40,152 bases of DNA from Brugia malayi (GCF_000002995.4 NW_025062314.1:1-40152); one strand, 5' to 3'; positions 21,982 to 33,690 are shown, counted from the stretch's first letter. The notes: generated from the sequence alone by a model not told the origin. Program-made: numbers and translations.

Positions 21982-24658
21982 AAAACAAAGTGCAATATGC
22001 AAAATTTCTACAATGCTTTCACAACAGCTGATATACAAAATATTCAACAGAAGTAGGTATATTTCGTCTCTTGCATACGTGCAACTTCTTTGCTGAGTGA
22101 AAACCTGCATTGATTACTTTGTCCTTAGTAATCAATATTAGGTTGATATATTAGATTAAATATCACCTGTCTTCCTCGCTACTGCCTAGATTTCAGGCAA
22201 ACCACCTTGGGTCATCTCGGAACATGAACACAGCAATTTAGGAAATGTCTGTTGACTGCCAAATGAAGCCAACACAGTTAGTGGAATGTGAACAGATTCG
22301 AAAGATGAAAAATGAAGAGGGGTAATCATGGAATAGAAAGAGTAGCTTAGCCAGTATATCCAGCTAGTATTAATGTTTATTGTTGACTTTCTTCGTGCAC
22401 ATTCTAATTCTTGGCCAATTATAGGAACACTAAACTGCGCCGCATATTTACCAATGCGACAAAATTTCCACTTGAGTTAATGCTAGAGAATTACCTACAA
22501 ATTCCAACAAACAAAAGTAAGGTATATGAAAACATTGTAATCGTCCTCTTCTCTCAATCAATCTGTGTCCATAACTTTAACTTGAATTTACTCCTTTATT
22601 TATTTCAGTTTTAGACTTATCAGACCACACGCGAGACGTTACATAATTTATTTTTCTTCATAGAGAACCGTGAAATATTAGAAAGCGAAATATCAGACGT
22701 TTTCTTTTTACATTCATTTTATATTTAATTTTAGGAGAATCACCGATAAACCGAAGGTACCAATTACTCGTGCAGAATTGCTCCCATCAAATGAGTATAC
22801 GTATCAAATATATTATCAAACTACATGCTGATGATTGTATTGTAAGATATAATTGCGAAGTTGACCACCTCAACTCTTCGACTATACCTGTGTTTTACTG
22901 ATTTACTCGTCATTCTAATTTATTAAACAACTCATTTTAATTCAGATCACATGATCAATAATTATCAATGTAGTTGTAAAATTTTGAAAAGTTACATATT
23001 GTTTACAAATTCAATCATTCACATTCGTATATTAAAGCATTCTTCTGTAACGAATACATTTTTTTTAAAAAATTCTAAATTTAAAAAATTTTTTTCGACC
23101 CTTGCAGCTGGACCCTAGCAATTATAACATATATTATAAACGACGAAGACGAATTTATCACTCAACTATTCCACACACTCGCAAATCTGAATTTCTATTC
23201 AAAATTAATGCACGAAAAATTCACTTTATCTATCTCAACAACAAACTTAATTTGTTGTTTTGTGAACAGATTGGATCGTAAGTTATCGGCACTACACTAC
23301 TTCACACATTTCCTAGCTTCTTTTTCACTCTTTATGAATTAAGCAGTTGTAAAGAATAAATGCTGCATCAATAATAACAATGGAGATTTGATACTTGCTC
23401 TGATAGAGCTACACTCCTAAGGAATGTGATGAACGAATATGATAAACTCAGTAAATTCTCCACACTTTTTTTAAAGTTGGATTTTATTTCAAACATGGTC
23501 CTTTCAGTGAAGCGACGTACAATGTGTTTCATTACCGTCTAAGAACCCGAAATTGTATCTTACAAACAAAATTGCCAATGCCTTATTTAAGGTTAAAACG
23601 TTCAATTTTTCAACTGGGGTAAGCCTACTCAACAGTTTTCTTTCTCTGAAATTTCCAGCAAATATTTCCAAATAAAGATACATTTTACAATGAATTATAT
23701 CATAGTGCAAGAATGAGAAAAAAGTAATTCATGTATGTTAAGGAAATTTAAATCTACTTTCAATACCATTCGGTAATTTCGTAACAAATCAAATAAGATT
23801 AAACAATCAGCAAAGTGGACGTACACATTATCCTCCTCATAATATATGTAATCAAAAATCTCCACACCATCCAATACATATGATTCCTGAAGACTGTAGA
23901 AAATTTTTTGCTAGATTATAAAAGACCGTGTAAGCATTAATAGTGTTATGAATATATTAATTTTCAACATTATTGAATTTTTCAGAAATAGAGGAACAAT
24001 ACTGGCAATCATCCTAGTTTTAGTTATAGGTGTACCTATATTGATTATTCTTACCTCTCTCTTTATCATTGTTGTTATATATTGCTGCTGCCAAAAGAAT
24101 GGTTGGTATCCATACAACTAAAAAATATAAAAAATGTCTATTAAAATTGTTCAGAATGTTAGTAGTCTGACGAACAAAAAGGACACTTTTGAATGACAAA
24201 GTTTCTGATCAGTAATTATTGTTAGAAAAGATTAAGTGACTCATGTGAATATATCTGTTGGTAGCTAACAATATTATTGAATAGGAACAACGGAAGATGA
24301 ACTACCGAAAAGTTTGATCGAGAACTGCAGAAGAGCAGAGCCACCGCCCGAAGAACAAGGAAAATATTTGCCGGAGCCATTCGATGCCGCAGCATTCCAG
24401 TTCAAAGGACCACTTATTATTGAATATCCTAAATTACATATTCTTGTTAGTTAATCAATAGGAGTCTCATGTTTTGGATACATCCCTTAATAATATATAT
24501 TAATAAGCAACACTAATTATATATGATAATAATATACATAATAAGCAGCACTAATTAAGGTTGATTTAATTTAAATTTAGGAGCATGATCTTACAAATGC
24601 AAAACCAACTGGAAGCAGTGTAAAGGATCATGTTCAATTCGATGAAAACCTTAATGTC
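21982..24658 (+). CDS. Unrecognised single-pass membrane protein, eight phase-consistent exons
   Basis: Exons: 21982-22052, 22425-22516, 22735-22841, 23108-23277, 23508-23618, 23986-24101, 24285-24445, 24581-24658. Every intron is GT-AG, mostly with TTTCAG, TTTAG or TTGCAG acceptors, and the frame carries through all seven joins, giving 906 nt or 302 codons. The first ~184 residues are basic with several Cys and an N-glycosylation-type NATKF. One membrane segment follows at about residues 187-215 (ILAIILVLVIGVPILIIL), with Cys-Cys-Cys just inside the membrane, a common palmitoylation context. The cytoplasmic part is acidic and Pro-rich (TTEDELPKS, EPPPEEQGKYLPEPF, KPTGSSVKDHVQFDENLNV). The start codon and 3' end are unresolved. 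I do not recognise the family. The weakest donor is GTTGGT at 24102. Confidence 0.6.
23815..23925 (+). other. Candidate extra exon or exon relic
   Basis: Inside the intron 23619-23985 a frame reads THYPPHNICNQKSP and PIHMIPEDCRKFFARL before TAA. Residue use looks coding, but no GT donor gives the phase required by the membrane-segment exon. It would be an alternative terminal exon, a relic, or chance. Confidence 0.25.
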
Positions 24659-24719
24659 GTATGTTTTCTAGATTATCACTAGATTTATCTCCAGTTAATT
24701 CCAGTGGGACATCTCATCT

Positions 24720-24790
24720 AGATTCTGGAATATCTTATTTCGATCATGCTTGCCAGCGATCGAAATATGGCGTAATATGTTCCAGAATCT
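24720..24790. ncRNA. 71-nt nested hairpin in an intron (miRNA-precursor-like)
   Basis: Outer perfect 11-bp stem AGATTCTGGAA (24720-24730) with TTCCAGAATCT (24780-24790), and inner perfect 10-bp stem TATTTCGATC (24736-24745) with GATCGAAATA (24758-24767), closing a 12-base loop. The two stems are separated by an uneven internal loop (5 and 12 bases), of which about three pairs can extend the outer stem. It lies in the intron after the 24581-24658 exon. It could be a miRNA precursor, a small palindromic element or chance. Confidence 0.35.
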
Positions 24791-24832
24791 TCTTTGTTGC
24801 AAAACTGGAATTATCTAATCTTTCCGTTTTAG

Positions 24833-25018
24833 GCTTACAACATTGGAGAAAATGTTGAAATAATTATTAAAAACTATGGACAAGGTGGAACATTATATAA
24901 ATTCCAAAACAACTCTCAATTGCTACTAATTTTACTACTGCACTTTAAAACTTTCCGTATTAGACTTACAACATTGGAGAAAATAGTCTTTTCCCTTTTT
25001 GATTTAATTATCAAATAA
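24833..25018 (+). CDS. Possible further exon of the membrane-protein gene
   Basis: After a TTCCGTTTTAG acceptor the phase-0 frame continues (AYNIGENVEIIIKNYG) to TAA 25016. Its first ~25 residues look coding and the remainder is A/T-driven. The acceptor region and exon start are duplicated about 130 bp downstream (TTTCCGTATTAGACTTACAA), so this is a small local duplication. Confidence 0.3.
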   Translation, partial: AYNIGENVEIIIKNYGQGGTLYKFQNNSQLLLILLLHFKTFRIRLTTLEKIVFSLFDLIIK

Positions 25019-25157
25019 AAAAGGAGGAGTAGAAAAAAAAAGATCTTTACTGTTTTGTTAAATTCCAGTGCTCCGAAAAATGTTGAATACCACATCTACT
25101 GTTATTTCTAAGAATGAAGAGTATCAAATCCATATTTGACCTCTTAAAAGAGAAATT

Positions 25158-25835
25158 ATGACAGGAACCAAAATCGGAAGTGCTGAAGTGATCAAAGAAG
25201 ACGGAGGAGATGAAAATGATGAGATAACCAACGAACAAGAAAACGGTTCTAAACATTCGATAATCGAAAACGGAGAAAAAATAATAGCAAAACATTCGAA
25301 AACGCAAAATACTCAATCACGAGATAAAAGAAGTGGAACAATAGAAATGTTAGATCCGAGAAAGAAATCTAGACCTGTATCAGTCCGTACACAAAGAACA
25401 CAACCAAGCAGATATTCCGAATCATCCACGCAAACTCTCAGGGTTGAGAGCGAAGCGAATGTTAGAAGTCCTAACGAGCGGATTTGGATGGATATACGAC
25501 AATATAACTCCAGCATGGAGTATGAAGCCAGAACAAAAAAGAGTAAATTGTTACGGAAAAGAGCTTCAACTATCTTACTTAAACAAACAGATCTCGATCA
25601 GGCACCGGCAAAATCGAGGAAGATAATGTCAGCCAATGAACATGATGCGTTATCGATCGGCGCTAATATCATGCCAACAGTGAAGATGATGAAATCTCAA
25701 CAAAAAGAAGCTGAAGATGCTAATCCTTCTGCATCCGGTTCATCCAGAAGTCAATACAAGAGCTGTGACACATCCGAAAGGATGCATTGCAGCTCCTATG
25801 TGGAGGCGGGTAACAAGTCTATATTTTTACAATGA
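25158..25835 (+). CDS. Charged, low-complexity 225-residue ORF
   Basis: Longest host ORF outside the retroelements. It starts MTGTKIGSAEVIKEDGG and is rich in Lys, Glu, Ser and Arg, with a basic block (RTKKSKLLRKR) and a Ser-rich end (SASGSSRSQYK). No domain recognised and it is likely disordered. Its base composition is higher in GC than the flanks, supporting a real exon. An in-frame TGA lies just upstream, so either the ATG is the start or the exon begins at the AAAAG acceptor near 25143. It may be the 3' exon of the preceding membrane-protein gene. A GTAACA donor near 25810 could end it before the TGA. Confidence 0.55.
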   Translation: MTGTKIGSAEVIKEDGGDENDEITNEQENGSKHSIIENGEKIIAKHSKTQNTQSRDKRSGTIEMLDPRKKSRPVSVRTQRTQPSRYSESSTQTLRVESEANVRSPNERIWMDIRQYNSSMEYEARTKKSKLLRKRASTILLKQTDLDQAPAKSRKIMSANEHDALSIGANIMPTVKMMKSQQKEAEDANPSASGSSRSQYKSCDTSERMHCSSYVEAGNKSIFLQ

Positions 25836-26342
25836 TATTTCAATCGTTTTAGAATAGGATGACATATACAGCAAGTCTATTAATTTAAAGGTCGCCATTC
25901 TGATAGCTAAAATTTAGTTCAACTAAATCTGACCTATTTGTTATAAAGCTAGAATACACATATTAGCAGACCAGTAAAAATACATTTATATAAATTCATG
26001 TAAAATTACAAAAGAATATTGTTAAGTTTAGATGAAAAATAATTTCTTTGGTAGTAGATACTGGAGAATAGAAGCCTTCAAGATACTGAGACAATAATAG
26101 CGACATAAAAAATCTATATGGGAAATTAGTATTTGTAACAAACCAACTTTTTTAAAGTTTTTTACAGAGACTTAATTTTTAGTGCCTAATATATGCAAAG
26201 AAATTTTCCTTCAAATTGAATTCAAAAAAAGAGTTATAAAATGTCTGACTGTATACAATTAATGAAAATTATCAATACATTCAATATAAATCGATTCCTA
26301 CTTTTTTAGGAAAAGCAGTGACTTCTGGAAAACAAAAGACAA
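25836..26342. other. No gene supported
   Basis: A/T-rich sequence after the 225-residue ORF, probably including its 3' UTR (ATGAAAAATAATTTC). Nothing repeated or structured was noticed. Confidence 0.4.
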
Positions 26343-26406
26343 ATTAGATTATAATAATTCTCCATTAGATTATAATAATTCAGTTATACTCATACTTAGA
26401 TTATAA
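26343..26406 (+). repeat. Short cluster of the 18.2-kb minisatellite motif
   Basis: Three degenerate copies of TTAGATTATAATAATTC and CAGTTATACTCATACTTAG. It abuts the truncated 3' end of the second BEL/Pao element. Confidence 0.75.
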
Positions 26407-26409
26407 GCA

Positions 26410-29400
26410 ATTCCGAATTCTCCAGTCGTCTAGTAGATCTCCATAGTTTATCGTCTTCGGTGTAGATCAAATTCCACTTGTTTATTTCATTGTCATTGAC
26501 TCCTTCGGACTGCGTTTATCTAACTATAAAATGTCTTAATAACCATTCTGATAATTTGTAATCCTCAGATGTAAATCGATCTCATTCAGTTGAAATAGAC
26601 TGTAACCATGATAATTTGTCTTTAGTTGTTACCCGAATAAACTTGAGGATCCATGATGTTGTTCGTAACAATTTTGCCCATTTGCTAAAACGATTGCTAT
26701 CAATAAGTTTAATATTATGATCCTTGCGCATTTCGAGACCTTTGCTATGGTAATTTCTTTTGGTTCGTCGTTATTGTCAAAATTGTATTTCCATTGTGGC
26801 CAGTTGATTTCCTCTTGCAGGCATGAAACTTCTAAGTTGTTTCGGATTAACACTCTTTTTGCCACATCTACGAGGTTCTCTTTTGGAATATAACAAAAGG
26901 TAACTACGTATTTCATCGATCCGATTTTGGACAAATCTTGGTAATAGATTGGAATGATTTTTTATTCAATGTAATGCACATTTAGAGTCTGACATAAGGT
27001 TACCTTTATGTTGGAGAAGCCTAGTTATGTTATGATAAATTGCGCTGCTCGCGTTCCGATGAGTACGGCCATCAGTTCTAGACGGTATTGTTATTCCTTT
27101 GATAGGAGCAATGCGCGATTTAGCGAGGATAAGCGATGATTTTATTCCTTGCATTTCCTGATGCACTAGATGCACTAATGATGAGTATGCTATGCTTGAA
27201 GCATTGGTGAACACATGCATTCAAACTGCATTCAAACTTACCGTGACTTGTCACAATCATGTAAAGATTAACCCCCAAAAATAAGAAAAATCCATTGTCT
27301 ATGGTCTTGCTTATCTAATATTTGATCCCAAGAGTTGTTCTTTTTTCACAGCTGTTGTAAGAATATTTTAAATCTTACCATTATTGGAACTAGAAATCCT
27401 AGTGGGTCGTATTATGGTGCAACGAACTGTAAAATGTTCTTTTTGTTAATTCTGATTCGTTTCATGGAACGTTTTAACTTTAGTTGGATGACAGGAACTC
27501 CATGAAATGCCGAGAATTTTCGTGTTCTTTCTCATTGCTCGATCTTGCTGAAGCTTCATCGTTAGATAAAAATTCCCTTAGGTTTATTGAAGATGGATTT
27601 CATTTCCGCATATTTTTCTGTTGCGTCCTATGTTCCATTTGATGATACAATAACATTGTCCACATAAAGATTTCTAGTTATTTCTAAGGCTAATTCGCCA
27701 TCATGATTTTCCAAATGATAATTCAGGGTAGCTGATAGTGAAAAGGAGCGAGATATTACTCTAAACGGGATTCTTCTAAAAGACATTTTATATTTTCGTT
27801 GGATACTTTTCCTTCTACTTCCTTTAGCCAAAGGAATCGAGTACAATTTCTTTCTGAAGGATGTAATTCTATTTACAAAAATGCCTTTTCAATATCAGCT
27901 ATAATTACTCCCTTCATCATTCAGAAACGTAATAATACACCTACAAGATCTGGTAGGTTAATTGGTCCTCGATATAACACTTCGTTCAAACTTTTCTTTC
28001 CCTTTATGTGTGCTGAAGCATCGTACACAATTCTTAGTGGTAGTCTTATCCGGATTACGAACATCATGATGAATGATTCCATTTTGATTCATTTGTGACT
28101 GTACTTCTTCGATTATGCCAGAATGTAGTTAATCTTGCATTATCTTATCATATTCTTGCAATTCCTCTCTATGGGACTGAAGTCGTGCCATCAGCATTCG
28201 TAAATGTATAATCCGTAATTATCGCTGTCTTTGCATGGTTTCCATGGCCGACGTACTTCATATCCCATTTTGCTTAGTGATACTCTTCTTAAATTCTTTA
28301 GTGCTTGCTTATCATCTTGTGTATCAAGTCGATCTTGAATACCAATACAGTCTAACTTCCAAAATTGGTCTATATCTGGAGCACGATTTTCTTGGAATAT
28401 CTTGTTGCATAGGTGTTACAAGACATAATGTGTCAACATAATCACTTCCTGCTATGTTGGGGCCAACTTTACTGTTCAATAGAGTGAATCCTGACTTTAG
28501 TTGCTGAATGTTTTTCATATGAATAAAGTCGAAAAAATAGTCAACTCCTATGATTATGCAGGTTGTTTTCTGTAACTTCTAAAATCGAAAATTTTAATTT
28601 TGTCTGCTACTTCAATCATTGAAGATCGTTTGTTAGATAAATGGCTTAGACAGTCATTTGATTGAAGCTTTCCGACTTTACTCCAATTTGTGTTTGAGTT
28701 ATGCGGCAACTGCTGGGAATTCAATTGCCAAAGGAGGAGATTTTGTATTCTTCTTTTTCAGTTTCAAGGAGATTATGCTAAGAAATGAAGGGTTGTATCA
28801 TCTACGTTAAAGAGTACTAAGGCTTGTGACTGATGTTCAGGTTTATCAGGATTAAAGACAGTAATTTCTTTATATAAAAGCAGTACTCCTTTCTTTTCTA
28901 CTAGTCCAGGCTTAAAGCAATTGATTTTCTTCAATCGATCAATTCATTGTTCGACTGTAGAATATATGTGACACTTGCTATCCCAGTGATTTTTGTTGCA
29001 GAAAATGCAAGGTCTCTCATTCTTGAATTCTTTTGATTTGGCTGGATATTTTCGACAGTAGCGGTATCTCTCATTTGCTTTGATTGTTTCATTTCAATCA
29101 ATGCAGAGGTTTCTGGAATGATTGAATTAGGATGGCGTCTAATCAAATTTCTTTAATTTACGCTATTTGAATATTGCCATTCCATTACCTGGTCGTTTCT
29201 GTTGATTCTTTTCCTAAGAAACTGTCGAAGTTTTATTATAGACCACTGGTCATCTTCTTTTTGTTGATAAAGTTGGTTCAGTATTCAGTTTGATAATTTG
29301 GGTTCTATTATAGTTTCAATGGTGGGTTGCTCTACGTTTTCCCCAATTGCTCCATTTCTTCGACTATTGTTTTCCAGTTTCGGTCGTTTCGTTTTATAGA

Positions 29401-30053
29401 TATAAACTCATTTATGGTGGAAACACGACAAAATTTTTCTACTAGTAATTCTCTTATAATTTTCAAGTAGTCTATCATGTCCTTTTACTAGCTGTAGGGC
29501 GCTTCTCTTAGATAAGAAACCAAGTAATTTAACTTTTGTATATCGGGTATGTTTTGAGAGTATATGGAGGCTTCGAAACTACTCCAAAACTCTTTCCATG
29601 TTTTAAGATCACCAGTGAACGTTGGTAACGATAGTTGAGACAAATTTACTGCTGGACGATATTCAGCTAGAATGTGTTCCTTATTTCGTGTTAAACGTTT
29701 AAGAGCTAACTCGGTATCGTCCTCATATATTGATAAGATTATAATAGTATCTGTACCTGTATTAATTAAATTTAAAATACCTCTATCATCAGTTGCCATT
29801 TCTTTATATTTCTTTTCTTCTTTCTTTCTTTGCGACATTGGGTTTATTGAATGTATTCCAACCATTCGTCGGAGTGCCAATGTATTTTTCGGGGCGCATC
29901 AATTTTTCCTTGATGATTCTTGCCCTTGTTTCGTATGGCATAATACTTCTATTGCCGCTTTTTGTCTAACAAAGATAGATAAAGTGTTTCATCGAAAACT
30001 TTTTCGAGATTTGCTTTTACCGATCTTGTTCTTACAATTATGCTGGTAGACAT
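26410..30053 (-). pseudogene. Decayed BEL/Pao gag-pol of the second element
   Basis: ATG 30053 begins MSTSIIVRTRSV, aligning with MSSHIIASF of the first element, and soon meets stops. Recognisable pieces, right to left: gag DUF1759-like block (LPTFTGDLKTWKEFW, 29488-29880), zinc-knuckle zone (28931-29146, broken), protease to reverse-transcriptase linker (QLKSGFTLLNSKVGP, 28324-28518), reverse transcriptase with YVDN (27628-27846), RNase H (FTNASSIAYSS, SDSKC, 26966-27220), then the start of the integrase linker (26410-26934). Many frameshifts and stops separate these. It serves only as a fossil and as a comparison for the first element. Confidence 0.85.
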
Positions 30054-30071
30054 ACCTCACCTCAGGCACCA
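30054..30071 (-). promoter_or_regulatory. Primer binding site of the second element
   Basis: Reading leftward, the LTR end CCACGACA is followed by AAGTTTTTTGGTGCCTGAGG, parallel to CACGACACAAATTTTTTGG of the first element. TGGTGCC is shared and the next ten bases differ, so the two subfamilies may use different tRNAs or the site has drifted. Confidence 0.6.
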
Positions 30072-30079
30072 AAAAACTT

Positions 30080-30200
30080 TGTCGTGGAATGTATTGACTG
30101 CCAGATACTTTATTTTGCCTCAAATTTGGGTAATTAAACCAACAAATCAATATTATAATAATAATGCGTAACGAAAGATATAATCTATTGTAAGTTAAAA
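30080..30200 (-). repeat. Partial LTR of the second element
   Basis: Leftward-reading sequence ends CATTCCACGACA at 30080 and contains GCAAAATAAAG, comparable to GCGAAAAATAAAG of the complete LTR. The far (5') end with CGCGAA is not recognisable, so the outer boundary is approximate. Confidence 0.5.
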
Positions 30201-30552
30201 TGATGTCAAAAACCACCCGAAAATGTAGAATGGATAACTGTAATGGTGGACGGTTGTTTATGTGCAGAACTGAACTGACCAAATATCCGGCAGAGAACAT
30301 TTTAGCTGATGTGAAACAAAGATTGTTAATAAAGGGTTTGCTAACGAAGGATTTTTTTTTTTTTTTTGTGAGAAAAAGGAATTAGCATAATGACTTAAAT
30401 GATATAGACATAGATAAGTTACAAATGCGAAATTATTGGACAATGGCATCTATTAAAGTTATGAGAATTTTAAATGTATCAGTGTAAATGTATCGAATGC
30501 AGTTTAAACGCATCAACATTTTTATAACATATATGATCTTGTTGTAAACACT

Positions 30553-30600
30553 TCCAATCCTTCACACATGCGATTTTATTATATGCACATCTTAACACAT
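30553..30600 (+). mobile_element. Small LTR-like fragment, plus orientation
   Basis: CTTCACACATGCGATTTTAT and the following ATGCACATCT parallel CTTTACACATGTGATTTTAT and GACACACCC of the complete LTR. Only about 50 bp is recognisable. Confidence 0.4.
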
Positions 30601-32720
30601 TGACAACGTTAAATGGGAATTTAAGATAAAATTCTGGATGGTCATGTCATAGAAGCAAAAGGAGCATTTTGGATTCTGTTTCCGTCCCCAACGCATATCT
30701 TTGATGGTCCATGTTGGCATATAACATGATAGAATAATTGAAAGCAGAAAGAGAAAGGCCTAGCTGACAAGGTGAATGTGATAATCATATGAGTGTAACC
30801 CAAAGACAAAATATGAATATGAAAATATATTTTCAAATATATTTCAAATAAATATGAAAATATATTTTCAAAATTTCTAGATATACTAGAAAAAAAAGAT
30901 AGTAGAAGTCTATTCTTTCCGTCAAAATCTTAACTACGCCAAGATAAAAAATTTATATGCTTGATTTGATTACAATCGTTTGGATTTATCAGTAGCATCG
31001 GTATGTTATTAATCGTCATAAAAGGTAGGTACGTATACTACGTAACACTCTGTTTCACTGGAGCACTTTTTGTACACTGGACAAGATGATAAAATTACGA
31101 TAGAATTATCGACAGCAATGGGCAGTTTGTTCAAAGAGGGTATCAACTTGACACTGAATTGATTTCATAGATTTATATTTTTCATATATCGTTTTTTTTT
31201 TTTTTTTTTCATATATTAACTATTGTCCATGATGAGCATCGTCTATATCACGACTAAACCATCATCGTTTAAATCATTATATATTAAAGCAAGAAAAAAA
31301 GCATGTTATTCACTTTTCCAGTTGCTGACCGTTATATTCAATAGGTTTGTTAGTTCAACATCGTGAGTCGGATTGTTTAATTTTTGGCAGTCGGTTATTC
31401 AAAAGTGTTTCCTGGATGAAATAAAGATTTGGAAAATTTTTTATTGCTCTTTCTTCTAATACACTTTGGCTGAATTTTTTGAAAAATTTATTCAAATTTT
31501 AAGATAAATGCAGCAAAAGTAAGCATGCGTAAAGCAGATGCAAACTGTTGGATATCATGCGTAAAGCAGATGCAAACTGTGGGACCTGTTGGATATCGAC
31601 CAAATAATGAAATTTTAAGCTTTTTGAAAAATTCTCGCTATGTTTTTCATTTCATTTATGTTTTAGTTTACAATTGTGTTCAAATTTTATAATCTCCAGA
31701 ATTGATGTTTGCATGATTCATTTGTTTTGTTTTCATGTTTTAACATTTAAAGGGAAAGAATGTTCACTGTTATCGACAATCTAGTATGCAGGACATGTTT
31801 TTGTTTTCTCTAGGCGAAAGTTTAGTTTTCTCATTTTTTTTAAGCAGAAAAAATAAATAAAAAAGACCGTATTATGTTCGTTGAATAAGATTAAATTTGT
31901 TTAGAAATTTCACAGCAGCACTACAATATTTTGTCTGCATAAGTATATCTACCTCAGATCACTTTTATAACCTAATTTATTAGGAATATTCATTTGGTCA
32001 TCGAAGCGATGCTTCTAGTGTTATCCATGCACAAAGCACCCAACTAATACCTGAAAGCTAAATTTAAAAGAAAAATGTTGCTTAAGAACTTGAGGCAACA
32101 TTTTTTATTACGAAAAACATTCTGTTGATATATTTTTAATTCACCATAACTAGAAAAAAAAAGCTAATAACTTTCGAAACTAAATAACAGACCGAAGATT
32201 GATGATTCCATTCATCGAAGAAAGACATTATACTGACAAAAAAATTTTTTCCATTTGATAAGATTAATTTTTCCGAAATCGTCAAAAAAAGGAGGAAAAA
32301 GCTTTTTGCTCATATAACGTTGATGTTCTGTTTTAATCCTCGAAGACGGAATACACTACATATCCACTAAAACGTCGGTTGTTATGCAGCTATTTTCTTC
32401 TGTTTTCAACAAAATGTTATTTTCTAGTGCTCTGGCAAATAATTCCAGATTTGTTGCCTCCAGCATGGATGCGACACACTTATATGAATGGAAGAAAGAG
32501 AGAAAAAAACGAATACTTAATGAAAACGACTAATGAATTACTAATAACGTGTCTTATTATCAATTCATGAAGAGAGTAGTGTTTAAGCATTAAAATATAG
32601 TGTAAATGAAAAATATAAAAGAATCACAGAAAGTTCAATAGATTTTAATAAATACTTCAGTGTGAAGTATTAATTTTGATACACATAAATAGCGTATCAA
32701 ATTGAACGAGACACTTAGCA
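30601..32720. other. Intergenic A/T-rich stretch with minor repeats
   Basis: Contains a 32-bp tandem duplication (CATGCGTAAAGCAGATGCAA at 31524 and 31556), a duplicated ATGAAAATATATTTTCAAA near 30820-30880, and an 18-base T run at 31192-31209 flanked by CATATAT on both sides. A 16-base T run lies just left at 30352-30367. No exon chain is supported. Confidence 0.5.
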
Positions 32721-32721
32721 C

Positions 32722-33190
32722 TTAGTAAAACTGACATGCAAAGATCATCAATCTAAAAATACTTAATCTAATAATGGACATAAATACAGTAAGCTTCGGG
32801 AGGTTCGTCGGATCCAGCAACTTTTGTCGAATTAGAAAATGTGCAAAATCTCTAGCAACGTTAATAGCATTCTTCTTAAACACCGAGATTCCTAACCCCA
32901 TATGATGCTGTCTTGAAAATTTGCATTGATTTTTCTCTAAACATTAAATGAGCACCTTACATACACATAATAAATTTTCCATGAAAACTTATTTTGCTCT
33001 ATGCATAAGTCAATAACATGAATAGAAGCAAAAATTATGGAAAATACATAAACCTGATATACATAGTTCGCATCGGAAACGTGTTTTTCACCATAATTCG
33101 CCAAAGGAGTAGTGCTGCAGGAGGTGTGCCGAGTTTTCTTTTTTCGAGCCAACCATATAACCATCCTCGAATTTTGTCCAATACAGCCAT
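32722..33190 (-). CDS. Small two-exon gene of unknown function (108 residues)
   Basis: Exon 1 is 33054-33190 (starts MAVLDKIRGWLYGWLEKRK, then LGTPPAALLLWRIMVKNTF). Exon 2 is 32911 down to TAA 32722-32724 (RQHHMGLGISVFKKN, then ARDFAHFLIRQKLLDP). The GTTTAT donor and TTTTCAAG acceptor keep phase. Just before the ATG is TTTTCATATCAG, a good nematode acceptor that could take a spliced leader. A second frame over exon 1 is open too, but this frame has the better residue mix and an ATG placed right after the acceptor. The product is basic with amphipathic helices. No family recognised. The last ~20 residues (IIRLSIFRLMIF) could be 3' sequence if another intron exists. Confidence 0.5.
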
Positions 33191-33194
33191 AATT

Positions 33195-33659
33195 CTGATA
33201 TGAAAACACTTCGATTTTCCAGATAATTAGATCAGCAATATTTCAAGGAAAGTATATCTTCCAAATTTCCAATATTTCTATAGAATGAACGGTCCTGCTT
33301 TGTACAACTGATTAAATTCAAGGTGCAACTCAGTAGTACTAGCTTTGATCTGTCACAAACGCATAATCATTCAATCATCATTAAGTATAGGGAAAACAAC
33401 CATGGAAAGCGGATTTGAATGGAGAATATTGATGTTATTCTTTTCTCGCTTATTCAGAGATTACAATATATCCTTATATCCTCAAAAGAAATGGCATGAA
33501 TATCTCCAATAGGAATTTCATCTGATACTTAGAAAGGGAATATTTTTTGGATCACATGTTTTTGATTTTGACAAAAAGAAGTGATAAAACTTTCTACTGT
33601 CCCAGAAATTTCGAAATGTTTAGAGGAGTCTGCCATATACGCCATGGATTTCATAGGAA

Positions 33660-33662
<3 letters not shown>
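33195..33662. other. Short gap between the small gene and the satellite
   Basis: No secure gene. On the minus strand a frame beginning near 33647 (MAYMADSSKHFEISG) runs about 40 residues to a stop near 33529. It may be an exon fragment but has no clear splice partner. Confidence 0.3.

Positions 33663-33690
<28 letters not shown>
33663..33690. repeat. 28-base T run at the satellite border
   Basis: Uninterrupted T tract between unique sequence (ATAGGAATAC) and the first satellite units. It could be the poly(A) tail of a minus-strand retro-insertion or a simple microsatellite. Confidence 0.9.

Larger units (their letters stand above)
26407..30080 (-). mobile_element. Second BEL/Pao element, old and truncated, minus orientation
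   Basis: Reads right to left from an LTR end and primer binding site near 30080 through gag, protease, reverse transcriptase and RNase H. It stops near 26410 in the segment between RNase H and integrase (matching the [11 protein letters not shown] part of the first element). Integrase, env and the 3' LTR are absent. It is about half identical in protein to the 4917 element, so it is a different subfamily, and it is much more decayed. Confidence 0.88.

Noticed and set aside
21982..24658. Identification as a sarcoglycan or dystroglycan-type protein
   Set aside because: One membrane pass with juxtamembrane Cys is suggestive, but no ectodomain or tail motif of those families could be matched.
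27799..28098. 99-residue plus-strand ORF
   Set aside because: It is the complement of the decayed reverse transcriptase. The equivalent antisense frame (7754-7972) also opens opposite the first element.
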